A DNA stretch of 64,000 bases from JANYJA01 sp038229055. GTDB lineage: Bacteria; Acidobacteriota; Terriglobia; Bryobacterales; Bryobacteraceae. Position numbers and translations under genes: made by a program. Below the pieces are notes generated by a model. It saw nothing but the letters and a program-made list of their open reading frames with translations. It ran no database searches and was not told the DNA's origin. The DNA is taken from contig JBBROU010000004.1 of NCBI GenBank assembly GCA_038229055.1, forward strand, positions 1-64,000. Direction: 5' to 3'. Of this stretch, positions 8,867-15,950 are shown piece by piece (position 1 is the first letter of the stretch; each line of letters starts with the position of its first letter).

Positions 8867-9725
8867 GTGCTTCGCCGTAATGACTTCGATCGCACAATGG
8901 CCGAATTGTTGCCGCTTATGGAAGACGTGCCCTCGCGCCGAGTTCTTCCTTTGGACCCAGTTCAGTCCGCTAAAGTCGCCGGTCTCCGCTATGTTTCCGG
9001 TCCGGGTTCAGACTACGCCCGCAAGCGCGCGGGTCGAGGTTTCTATTATGTAGGCACCGACGGAAAACCTGTTCGCGAGCAAAACGAGTTGACGCGAATC
9101 CGCTCGCTCGTCATTCCCCCGGCGTGGACGGATGTTTGGATTTGTCCTCTGCCGAACGGCCACCTGCAAGCATTCGGCACCGATGCGCGCGGTCGCCGCC
9201 GGTATCGCTATCACGAGCTCTATCGCCAGATCCGCAATCAGACCAAATTCAGCCGCATGCTCGCATTTGGAAAAGTTTTTCCCGCCATTCGGTCAGCGCG
9301 TGCAGCACGGTCTAGGGCTTCCCGGACTGCCGCGAGAAAAGGTGCTAGCTACCGTCGTGCGCCTCCTGGAGACCACCTTCATCCGCATCGGAAACGTGGA
9401 GTATGCGCGCGCGAACAGTTCTTTCGGGCTGACACCGCTTCGCGACCGCCACGTCGAAATCGAAGGCACCACTCCGCGTTTCAGTTTCCGCGGCTGGAGC
9501 GGGCAAGATCACGAAGTTGAAATCCAGGATCGCCGCAACTACTACGTCCACCCTGCCATCCTTGATGCCTACACCGAGGGAACGCTGCAGCAAATGGTCA
9601 AGCCCACGGTCGAGAGCATGTCCAGCTCACCCGAGGAACTCCATCCCGAAGAAATCTGCGTTCTAGCGCTGATCCGCAAGCGCGAATCCGCTATCGACAT
9701 CGTTTCCGCCGGCGCGCGACTGTAA
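8867..9725 (+). pseudogene. Decayed DNA topoisomerase IB
   Basis: The first frame (GTG at 8867) gives the bacterial topoisomerase IB N-terminal domain: GLRYVSGPGSDYARKR, RIRSLVIPPAWTDVWIC, GRRRYRYHELYR. At about 9291 one extra base shifts the frame; the family sequence resumes in the next frame as RVQHGLGLPGLPREKVLATV, then SSFGLTPLRDRH. A second defect lies at about 9537: after EIQDRR the sequence jumps directly to YYVHPAILDAY, the region of the catalytic tyrosine, omitting roughly 100 residues of catalytic core. The conserved lysine hairpin (usually GKSG) reads GWSG. The C-terminus LHPEEICVLALIRKRE is intact. The enzyme normally relaxes supercoils; this copy should be inactive. Whether the first shift is a sequencing error is open, but the deletion is not explained by that. 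Confidence 0.85.
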
Positions 9726-10340
9726 TTACTTCTTCCACATCTTGTGCTTCAAATCCGGCCAAAACTCCATAAACAAGTTCTTGGCCGCGTCATAGGACAG
9801 TGCCAGTCCGCCAAACACCATTGAATCGCCCACTTCGCTCTGGCTCGGCGGACGCCATGCGCTCGATATGAATCCTGCGCCAAACGCGCCGCCGATTCGC
9901 CACACCGCCAACGACCGTCCGCCGCTATCGGTGTGAGTTATCAGAATCTGGCCCAATGCACTGCGTGAACGAGTAATGAAATCGCCCCGGCCGAGCCTGA
10001 AAAACCGCGGGTCTTCGTGCAGCAGGCTGTCCAGCCCGAATCCGACCGCCTCGCGAGCCACGTTAGCGCCAAACACCGATCCGTATCGCCGCCCGTACCC
10101 CGCCGCACCTTGTCCCCACTCCGGAGGCTTGTTGTAGAGCTGCTGGAATCCGGCTCCGGCGGCGGTTGCCAGGAACACGCCAGGGTCCACGGTCCGCTTC
10201 GCGTGGTACTCGAGCTTGTCCGCGACCCCCACCGGCTGCCGCGCCATGGGCGAGTCGATTAAAGGCGTCCCGTCTTTCGGATCCTGCGCCAGTAACGCCA
10301 GAGGCAACGCACAAAATCCAAGGCACACCAAGAGCTTCAT
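9726..10340 (-). CDS. Hypothetical secreted protein
   Basis: 204 residues with a signal peptide (MKLLVCLGFCALPLALLAQ). I do not recognise the family. The mature part is rich in Gly, Ala and aromatic residues, with amphipathic alternation (GRRYGSVFGANVAREAVGFG; later GGAFGAGFISSAW), which suggests membrane association, perhaps in the outer membrane. Similar proteins of unknown function are common in Acidobacteriota. Its stop codon abuts that of the convergent topoisomerase remnant with no base between. The 91 bases upstream (10341-10431) separate it from the next minus-strand gene and hold no clear promoter. Confidence 0.65.
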   Translation of the reverse strand: MKLLVCLGFCALPLALLAQDPKDGTPLIDSPMARQPVGVADKLEYHAKRTVDPGVFLATAAGAGFQQLYNKPPEWGQGAAGYGRRYGSVFGANVAREAVGFGLDSLLHEDPRFFRLGRGDFITRSRSALGQILITHTDSGGRSLAVWRIGGAFGAGFISSAWRPPSQSEVGDSMVFGGLALSYDAAKNLFMEFWPDLKHKMWKK

Positions 10341-10431
10341 GAGTACTATCCCGAAGCATTCGAATGACCGAACCGCTCGAAAGATGCGAAATTGTTTCGG
10401 AATTGCCGGATTTAATGCGCGCCCATGCGGT

Positions 10432-11391
10432 TTACACCCACCAGGCCGCCGCCGGGCTCTCCTTGATAATTATCGAATCGAGGAACTTTATCGCCTTGGT
10501 CAAGCCCTCTTCCGGCGAAAGGATGCTGTCCTCATGTTCGATCGAGAGCACGTAATCGTAGCCGAACATCCGCAGGGTCGAGATAAACTCACTCCACCAT
10601 TCCGCGCCGTGCCCATAGCCGCAGGTGCGGAAAATCCACGCCCGGTTGCGCTCGTCCGTGTACTTCTTGGTATCGAGAACGCCTGACATCGGCAGATTCC
10701 GCTCGTAAATCTGCGTGTCTTTGGCATGCACGTGGAAAATAGAATCGCCCAAAATCCGGATCGCCGCAATCGGATCGATACCCTGCCAGAACATGTGGCT
10801 CGGATCGTAGTTGCACCCGAGCGCCTGCCCGCCGATCGCGCGCAGCCGCAGCATTGTCTCCGGGCTGTAGGCCAGAAATCCGGGATGCATTTCGATCGCG
10901 ATCTTGACCCCGTGGTCCTCGGCGAACTTGGCGCGCTTCGACCAGTAGGGAGTCGCTTTTTTCTCCCACTGCCAGGCCAGGACATCCAGATATTCCGGCG
11001 GCCACGGGCATGTCACCCAGTTCGGATACTTGGCGCTGTCGCTATCGCCCGGGCAGCCGGAAAAATCGATCACCACCGGCACCCCCAACTTCTCGGCCAG
11101 CAGAATGGTCTTGCGATTCGTTTCCTGATACGCTTTGGCTACGTTCGCGTCGGGGTGCAGCGGGTTGCCGTGGCAGCTCAGCGCGCTGATCGAGATTCCC
11201 TCGTCGGAAAGCTTCTGTTTAAAAGTTTTCAGTTCACTCTTGTTGTCCAGCATTGAAAGCTTGCAATGCGGATCTCCCGGATAATTTCCCGTCCCCAACT
11301 CGACGGTTGTCACCCCATTGCTCTTCAGCTTCTTGATTACATCGTCCAGCGACATCTGGGCTAACAAGGCAGTAAATACGCCGACTCTCAC
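10432..11391 (-). CDS. Sugar phosphate isomerase/epimerase family protein (xylose isomerase-like TIM barrel)
   Basis: 319 residues from a GTG at 11391, preceded by GGAGGAG at a good distance. The barrel strands carry the usual metal ligands: IEMHPG, NYDPSHMFWQ, HVHAKD and SIEHED. The N-terminal VGVFTALLAQMSLDDVI and VELGTG stretches are typical. Members isomerise or epimerise sugars, or degrade inositol-like compounds, with a divalent metal; no signal peptide is seen, so it is cytoplasmic. It diverges from an enolase-superfamily gene, and the two share a 65-base promoter region with a perfect palindrome, suggesting joint control and a common sugar-acid pathway (inference). Substrate unknown. 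Confidence 0.88.
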   Translation of the reverse strand: MRVGVFTALLAQMSLDDVIKKLKSNGVTTVELGTGNYPGDPHCKLSMLDNKSELKTFKQKLSDEGISISALSCHGNPLHPDANVAKAYQETNRKTILLAEKLGVPVVIDFSGCPGDSDSAKYPNWVTCPWPPEYLDVLAWQWEKKATPYWSKRAKFAEDHGVKIAIEMHPGFLAYSPETMLRLRAIGGQALGCNYDPSHMFWQGIDPIAAIRILGDSIFHVHAKDTQIYERNLPMSGVLDTKKYTDERNRAWIFRTCGYGHGAEWWSEFISTLRMFGYDYVLSIEHEDSILSPEEGLTKAIKFLDSIIIKESPAAAWWV

Positions 11392-11412
11392 GTGGTGTCT
11401 CCTCCGAGTGAA

Positions 11413-11425
11413 TTGCAGACTGCAA
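11413..11425. promoter_or_regulatory. Palindromic operator candidate between divergent genes
   Basis: TTGCAGACTGCAA is a perfect inverted repeat around a central A. It lies midway between the starts of the isomerase-like gene (GTG at 11391) and the enolase-superfamily gene (ATG at 11457) and covers the -35 box of the latter's putative promoter. A dimeric repressor could control both genes from here. No regulator gene is adjacent. Confidence 0.5.
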
Positions 11426-11441
11426 CCGAACAGAATATCAT
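11413..11441 (+). promoter_or_regulatory. Putative sigma70-type promoter of the enolase-superfamily gene
   Basis: TTGCAG at 11413 and TATCAT at 11436 are spaced by 17 bases. The predicted transcript start near 11448 leaves a very short leader before the ATG at 11457, overlapping the GGGGGA that could serve as ribosome site. The short leader lowers confidence. Confidence 0.45.
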
Positions 11442-11456
11442 TATGGGGGATTTGTT

Positions 11457-12812
11457 ATGAGACCTTTTTCTAACCGACGTAACTTCCTCCGCGGCGGTGC
11501 AGGCTTCCTCGGAGCGGGCTTCGCCGCCAGCTTCTGGGCCGACGATACGCTGGACGCCGCGGTGCAGAACACCAACAAGAACTCCAAGCCCTCCGAGCTG
11601 CGCATCACCGATCTACGCGTCGCAACCCTCGCACATGCTCCCATGACCGATCCAATTGTTCGGATCGATACTAATCAGGGAATCTACGGGTTGGGCGAAG
11701 TCCGCGACGGCGCCAGCAAGACTTATGCGCTTATGCTGAAGAGCCGCCTGCTTGGTGAGAATCCCTGCAATGTCGATAAAATCTTCCGCAAGATCAAACA
11801 ATTCGGCGGGGACTCGCGGCAGGGCGGGGGAGTCTGCGGCGTAGAGATGGCACTCTGGGATCTCGCCGGGAAAGCCTACGGCGTCCCCGTCTATCAAATG
11901 CTAGGCGGCAAGTTCCGCGACAAGATCCGCTGCTATGCCGATACCACCGAATCGGACGACCCCAAGATTTATGGCCAGCGTCTAAAGGCGCGCAAAGAGC
12001 AAGGCTTCACTTGGCTCAAGATGGATCTCGGTATCGACCTATTAAAGGACACTCCCGGAGCTCTGACTCATCCGCTCGGCATGACCCCGCGCGAGGCCTA
12101 CAACACCCAGCACATGTTCACCGGCATTGAGCTCACCGACAAGGGCACCGCCATGATGGCGGATTTCGTGGCTCAGGTGCGCGAACAGGTCGGCATGGAA
12201 GTTCCCCTCTCGGCCGACCACTTCGGCCACATCGGCCTCAACTCGTGCATCAAGCTCGGCAAGGCGCTCGAAAAATACAACATGGCCTGGCTTGAAGATA
12301 TGATTCCCTGGCAGTACACCGACCTCTGGAAGAAGATCACCGACGCCCTCGATGTCCCCACCCTCACCGGCGAAGACATTTATTTGAAAGAACACTTCGT
12401 CGAGCTCGCTCGCAACCATTCAGTCGACATCCTGCATCCCGATCTCGCCACCTCAGGCGGCATCCTCGAAACCAAAAAGATCGGCGACGCCATCCAGGAG
12501 TATGGGGTTCCGATGGCGATGCACTTCGCGGGATCGCCAGTGTCCTGCATGGCCAATGTGCACTGCGCCGCGGCGACTGAGAACTTTCTTGTTCTGGAAA
12601 ATCACTCGGTTGACGTGCCCTGGTGGAGCGATCTGGTCGAGGGTGTCGAGAAGCCCATCGTGAATCACGGCTTCATAACCGTCCCCGACGGCCCCGGCCT
12701 CGGCATTACTCTGAACGACGAGGTGATGAAGCAGCACCTCTTGACTCCCGGGTATTTCGAGCCGACGCCCGAGTGGGATAAGGAGCGCTCCGCCGATCGC
12801 CTGTGGAGCTAG
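11457..12812 (+). CDS. Enolase-superfamily (mandelate racemase/muconate lactonizing) enzyme, Tat-exported
   Basis: 451 residues. RRNFLRGGAG near the N-terminus is a twin-arginine signal, so the protein is exported folded. After the capping domain, the barrel shows the superfamily ligands and catalytic residues in order: WLKMDLG (about 185), SADHFGHIG (about 252), EDMIPW (279), GEDIYL (304) and MHFAGSPV (about 355). The His in the last strand and the Lys in the second are compatible with a sugar-acid dehydratase of the galactonate/mannonate type, but the substrate cannot be read from sequence. It diverges from a sugar isomerase-like gene, consistent with a catabolic pair. An exported member of this superfamily is less usual than a cytoplasmic one. 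Confidence 0.88.
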   Translation: MRPFSNRRNFLRGGAGFLGAGFAASFWADDTLDAAVQNTNKNSKPSELRITDLRVATLAHAPMTDPIVRIDTNQGIYGLGEVRDGASKTYALMLKSRLLGENPCNVDKIFRKIKQFGGDSRQGGGVCGVEMALWDLAGKAYGVPVYQMLGGKFRDKIRCYADTTESDDPKIYGQRLKARKEQGFTWLKMDLGIDLLKDTPGALTHPLGMTPREAYNTQHMFTGIELTDKGTAMMADFVAQVREQVGMEVPLSADHFGHIGLNSCIKLGKALEKYNMAWLEDMIPWQYTDLWKKITDALDVPTLTGEDIYLKEHFVELARNHSVDILHPDLATSGGILETKKIGDAIQEYGVPMAMHFAGSPVSCMANVHCAAATENFLVLENHSVDVPWWSDLVEGVEKPIVNHGFITVPDGPGLGITLNDEVMKQHLLTPGYFEPTPEWDKERSADRLWS

Positions 12813-12823
12813 CTTCTCTCGAG

Positions 12824-14215
12824 TTACCGCCCGCCCCGGCCCTGAAATACGATCCGTACCGTGTCGAATAGGATCGCGTAATCGAACAGCAGCGAAACGT
12901 TCTTCAGATAAAACAAGTCATATTCCAGCTTGCGCATCGCGTCTTCCACGCTCGATCCATACGGCTGGTTGATCTGCGCCCATCCGGTCAACCCTGGCCG
13001 CGCCGAGTGCCGTTCCGCGTAAAACGGCAACTGCTCTTCAAGCATCCTCACGAAATAGGGCCGCTCCGGTCTAGGGCCCACGAGGCTCATGTCGCCGCGC
13101 AGAATATCAAAGAACTGCGGAAGCTCGTCGAGCCGGTACTTGCGAATGAACGCGCCCACACGCGTCACGCGCGGATCGTTTTTCTGCGCCCAAGCCGCTC
13201 CTTTAGCGGCTTCCGCGTCGGTCTGCATCGACCGGAACTTCGATACGAAGAACGGCTTTTCCTTCAGCCCCACGCGCTCTTGTGTATAAAAAACCGGACC
13301 TTTCGAATCCAGCTTGATGGCGATAGCCACGCACATCATGATCGGCGCGCTCACAAGAATTCCGAACAACGAGAAGCCAATATCGGAGACTCGTTTCAAC
13401 AGCGCCGTCAAACTCGAGCGGCGGAAGCCCTCGGAAAACACGAACCAACTCGGTCTCACGGTGTTCAACAAGACCCGCCCCGTCAGCGCCGCCATCGCCG
13501 AGTGCGCATCCTCGATGTAGACGCCCTGCACCCGAAGAGTGACCAGCTCGCGCACCGGGAGCGTTCCGCGATAATCTTCCATCGCCACAATGATGCGCGA
13601 AATATTTTTCTCCGCGGCAATCCGCTGCAAATCCTCCGGGCCGCCCAGTACGCCGTAGCCGAATACGCAGTCGCCTGGCGCGAAACTCGAGCTCAGCAGT
13701 CCTGCCAGGTTTAGCGATAGATCGGTGCGCCGAGACAGCTCGCGCGCTACCGTCATGGCCGATTCGCCCGCGCCCACGATCAACAGGTTCTGGCCGATGT
13801 GCCAGGCGCCATCCAAAGCGATCCGGTTGAGTAACAACCCACTGATCGCAACGCAACTGGTGATCAGCAAGATGCCGCGCCCAATGAGCAGCGAAGGCAC
13901 CAGCACGTAAAAAACGCCGAGTAGCACCAGCCCGGCGCCTAGCGCCTGAATGACTCGGATGACCTGGTGGCTCCTCCGGCGGATCGAGCTCAGGTTGTAA
14001 AGATCGTTGTAATAGAAACAGGACTGCAACGTTCCGACCACGATTACGAACTGCAGCACGCAATCCGGCACGCTGGTATACATGCCGAACTGCACCGGAT
14101 CGTTCCAGAACCGGACTCGTATCCCCAGCAGCAACGATCCGCAAATTAACAGCGATTCCAGAGCTACCAGGGTTAAGGTCTTCAGCGAGACATATTGGTT
14201 GAAAAGACGGATCAT
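12824..14215 (-). CDS. Exopolysaccharide-initiating polyprenyl glycosylphosphotransferase (PEP-CTERM locus type)
   Basis: 463 residues. Four to five N-terminal membrane helices (about 10-130) are followed by a Rossmann-like region (LLIVGAGESAMTVARELSRR) and the C-terminal bacterial sugar transferase domain: FYTQERVGLKEKPF, KFRSMQTDAE, RKYRLDELPQF, MSLVGPRPERP, RPGLTGWAQI. It transfers a sugar-1-phosphate to undecaprenyl phosphate to start the repeat unit. This layout matches the sugar transferase found with exosortase systems. It lies 50 bases after epsI in the same direction, so exosortase, EpsI and this enzyme probably share a transcript. It converges with the enolase-superfamily gene 11 bases away. 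Confidence 0.9.
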   Translation of the reverse strand: MIRLFNQYVSLKTLTLVALESLLICGSLLLGIRVRFWNDPVQFGMYTSVPDCVLQFVIVVGTLQSCFYYNDLYNLSSIRRRSHQVIRVIQALGAGLVLLGVFYVLVPSLLIGRGILLITSCVAISGLLLNRIALDGAWHIGQNLLIVGAGESAMTVARELSRRTDLSLNLAGLLSSSFAPGDCVFGYGVLGGPEDLQRIAAEKNISRIIVAMEDYRGTLPVRELVTLRVQGVYIEDAHSAMAALTGRVLLNTVRPSWFVFSEGFRRSSLTALLKRVSDIGFSLFGILVSAPIMMCVAIAIKLDSKGPVFYTQERVGLKEKPFFVSKFRSMQTDAEAAKGAAWAQKNDPRVTRVGAFIRKYRLDELPQFFDILRGDMSLVGPRPERPYFVRMLEEQLPFYAERHSARPGLTGWAQINQPYGSSVEDAMRKLEYDLFYLKNVSLLFDYAILFDTVRIVFQGRGGR

Positions 14216-14265
14216 CGGTACTAGCTAAGGATCGGTCTTTTCTCCGGGGAACTTCATAGCAAGCG

Positions 14266-14904
14266 TCAACGAGACTTGCCAAAACACCGCTGAATCTCCG
14301 GAATCAGTTTCTGCGAGAACTCCTCGCCTTCGGCGAGCGTGGCATCGTCGTCTTTCAAAACGAGGCGCACCATCGAACCCGCGGTATATCCGTTGAAAAT
14401 CGCGTTCTGCAGCAGCACCAGTTTGCCTTTCATCTCCCCGGCAATAATCCGATCCCGCAATTGATACCAATACAGCACCTGACGCGTTTCGAGTGCGCGC
14501 CGGATACGCGCGCGGTTAATCGTCACGATCGCGCCGTTTACCGGGAATCGGATAGTGCTGCTGTCCCAAATCTCCCAGCCGGAGCCGGGCAGGCAATGTT
14601 TCGGCGAGTGCATCGTCTCGCCCGCCTTCTGCTGCGCATAGTAAATCACCATCAGGCCGATATCCTGATCTCCGCGGCGGTAAGACCGCGTCAGGTATTG
14701 GTCGGCTTTCAGCAAACTCTCCGTGCCCGGCGGAAGCCGGTCGTCGGCGTGCGCAGTCCACCCCGCGATTTCCATGGGTACGGTTGCGAGCGGGGCGGAC
14801 AGATGATCGGACTTCCGCGACTCGCTCAACTTCGAAGCCGACAGCGTCGCTACCAGCAGGAACAGAGCACCCGCAAATCGCCAGTCCAATTGGGTTCGTT
14901 TCAT
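14266..14904 (-). CDS. epsI: EpsI-family exosortase-associated protein
   Basis: 212 residues starting at the ATG at 14904, which overlaps the exosortase stop by four bases (ATGA). One N-terminal membrane segment (FAGALFLLVATLSASKL) is followed by an EpsI domain with VPMEIAGWTA, VMVIYYAQQ-type strand (seen as LMVIYYAQQKAG), HSPKHCLPGSGWEI and VLYWYQL. EpsI is a constant partner of exosortases, either fused or encoded next door; its biochemical role is not settled. A longer upstream frame was rejected because it overlaps the exosortase. Confidence 0.9.
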   Translation of the reverse strand: MKRTQLDWRFAGALFLLVATLSASKLSESRKSDHLSAPLATVPMEIAGWTAHADDRLPPGTESLLKADQYLTRSYRRGDQDIGLMVIYYAQQKAGETMHSPKHCLPGSGWEIWDSSTIRFPVNGAIVTINRARIRRALETRQVLYWYQLRDRIIAGEMKGKLVLLQNAIFNGYTAGSMVRLVLKDDDATLAEGEEFSQKLIPEIQRCFGKSR

Positions 14905-15812
14905 TGTTTTCCGAGCGGCCTTTCGAGCGCCGCGCGCAGACACATCGCCACCAGCCACATCACGCCGAAGCCTGCCGCAAAAACCGCCCAGCCGGAGAAG
15001 GCATGGTAGAACCCATGCGCGATCTCCGGAAAGCGGTCGGAAAATAGAGCCGTGCCCACAATGCGCACCAGGTTCACCAGAATCGCGATCGGAATCGCCG
15101 CTGCGAACAGCAGTACACGCCCCAGTGGCCGCCGCAAATGCAGAAATCCCACCAGCACCGCCAGAGCAGCCAAGCTCGATAACGAGCGCAGCCCGCTGCA
15201 AGCCTCTTCAATCCCCAACGACAAGCCCGCCAGTTGAATCACATTCCCGTCGCGAAACGCCACGATGCCGAAGATCTGCACCACACGCGTCGCCACATCA
15301 CTGGCCATCAACTGCAGCGGAGCCGCCAGGCTCTTGAACAAAATCTCGGGTAGTGGAATGCACGTCAGCAGCAAAGTGAACGGAAACGCCAGCAGGCGGA
15401 GCCGCGCGGTTCCCCAGAAAGTCCATATCAGCCCCGCGGCCACTATCAAGAAGGATACGCGCGAGACAAAATACTCGGCGCCCAGCTTGCCCGTCAGAAA
15501 CAGCAGGCATCCCGCCAGCACCGCTAGTAGACCGCGCGCATCGGCGCCGACCGGTGTCGACGCAATTCGCCGCCGCATGCGCCATGCCATATAGATCGCC
15601 AGCGGAGCTGCCAGCAGCCCGTGCGACGAGCCTTCGTCGTTCCACCAGTCGCTCATCAAGTACGCGAGCGTGCCGGCATAAATCGCCCAGGCGCACCCCA
15701 GCAGCATCGCCGTCTTTACCCAGTCCGATGCCGGGGCGCGCGTCCACGCGGTCTTCGACCGATCTGCAATCGCGCTTGCGGTTGTCCCCATGAAAGCTAC
15801 TGAACCAACCAT
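14901..15812 (-). CDS. Exosortase (PEP-CTERM sorting transpeptidase-like membrane protease)
   Basis: 303 residues with about eight membrane helices. The catalytic cysteine is in EEACSGLRSL (about residue 200), the conserved arginine in NLVRIVGTAL (about 240) and the histidine in HGFYHAFSGW (about 265). Exosortases cut PEP-CTERM tails in the inner membrane and pass the protein on for surface attachment. The neighbours (EpsI, PrsT-type lipoprotein, AsnB, O-ligase, FemAB, deacetylase) fit the XrtA class, though subtype is inferred from context. The ATG at 15812 is taken; a second ATG at 15791 is possible. It diverges from the TPR lipoprotein gene. Confidence 0.92.
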   Translation of the reverse strand: MVGSVAFMGTTASAIADRSKTAWTRAPASDWVKTAMLLGCAWAIYAGTLAYLMSDWWNDEGSSHGLLAAPLAIYMAWRMRRRIASTPVGADARGLLAVLAGCLLFLTGKLGAEYFVSRVSFLIVAAGLIWTFWGTARLRLLAFPFTLLLTCIPLPEILFKSLAAPLQLMASDVATRVVQIFGIVAFRDGNVIQLAGLSLGIEEACSGLRSLSSLAALAVLVGFLHLRRPLGRVLLFAAAIPIAILVNLVRIVGTALFSDRFPEIAHGFYHAFSGWAVFAAGFGVMWLVAMCLRAALERPLGKQ

Positions 15813-15950
15813 CGCACGTAAGTTCCGAAGTCTTTATGCCGCGCATCGGTAATCAACTTCAAGTAGACCTACTACTAAGTCGAAGCACTTACCGGGCGGA
15901 GATAAATCGAGAACTAACCCCGCAAATCGCCACACTGTCGTTGAGGCGCC
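15813..15950. promoter_or_regulatory. Divergent promoter region of the exosortase locus
   Basis: 138 bases between the exosortase (minus) and TPR lipoprotein (plus) starts. On the minus strand a TTGAAG and a CATAAA separated by 18 bases could form a weak promoter. An inverted repeat AGTAG-N5-CTACT lies at 15862-15876 and could bind a regulator. No strong plus-strand promoter was recognised. Confidence 0.3.
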
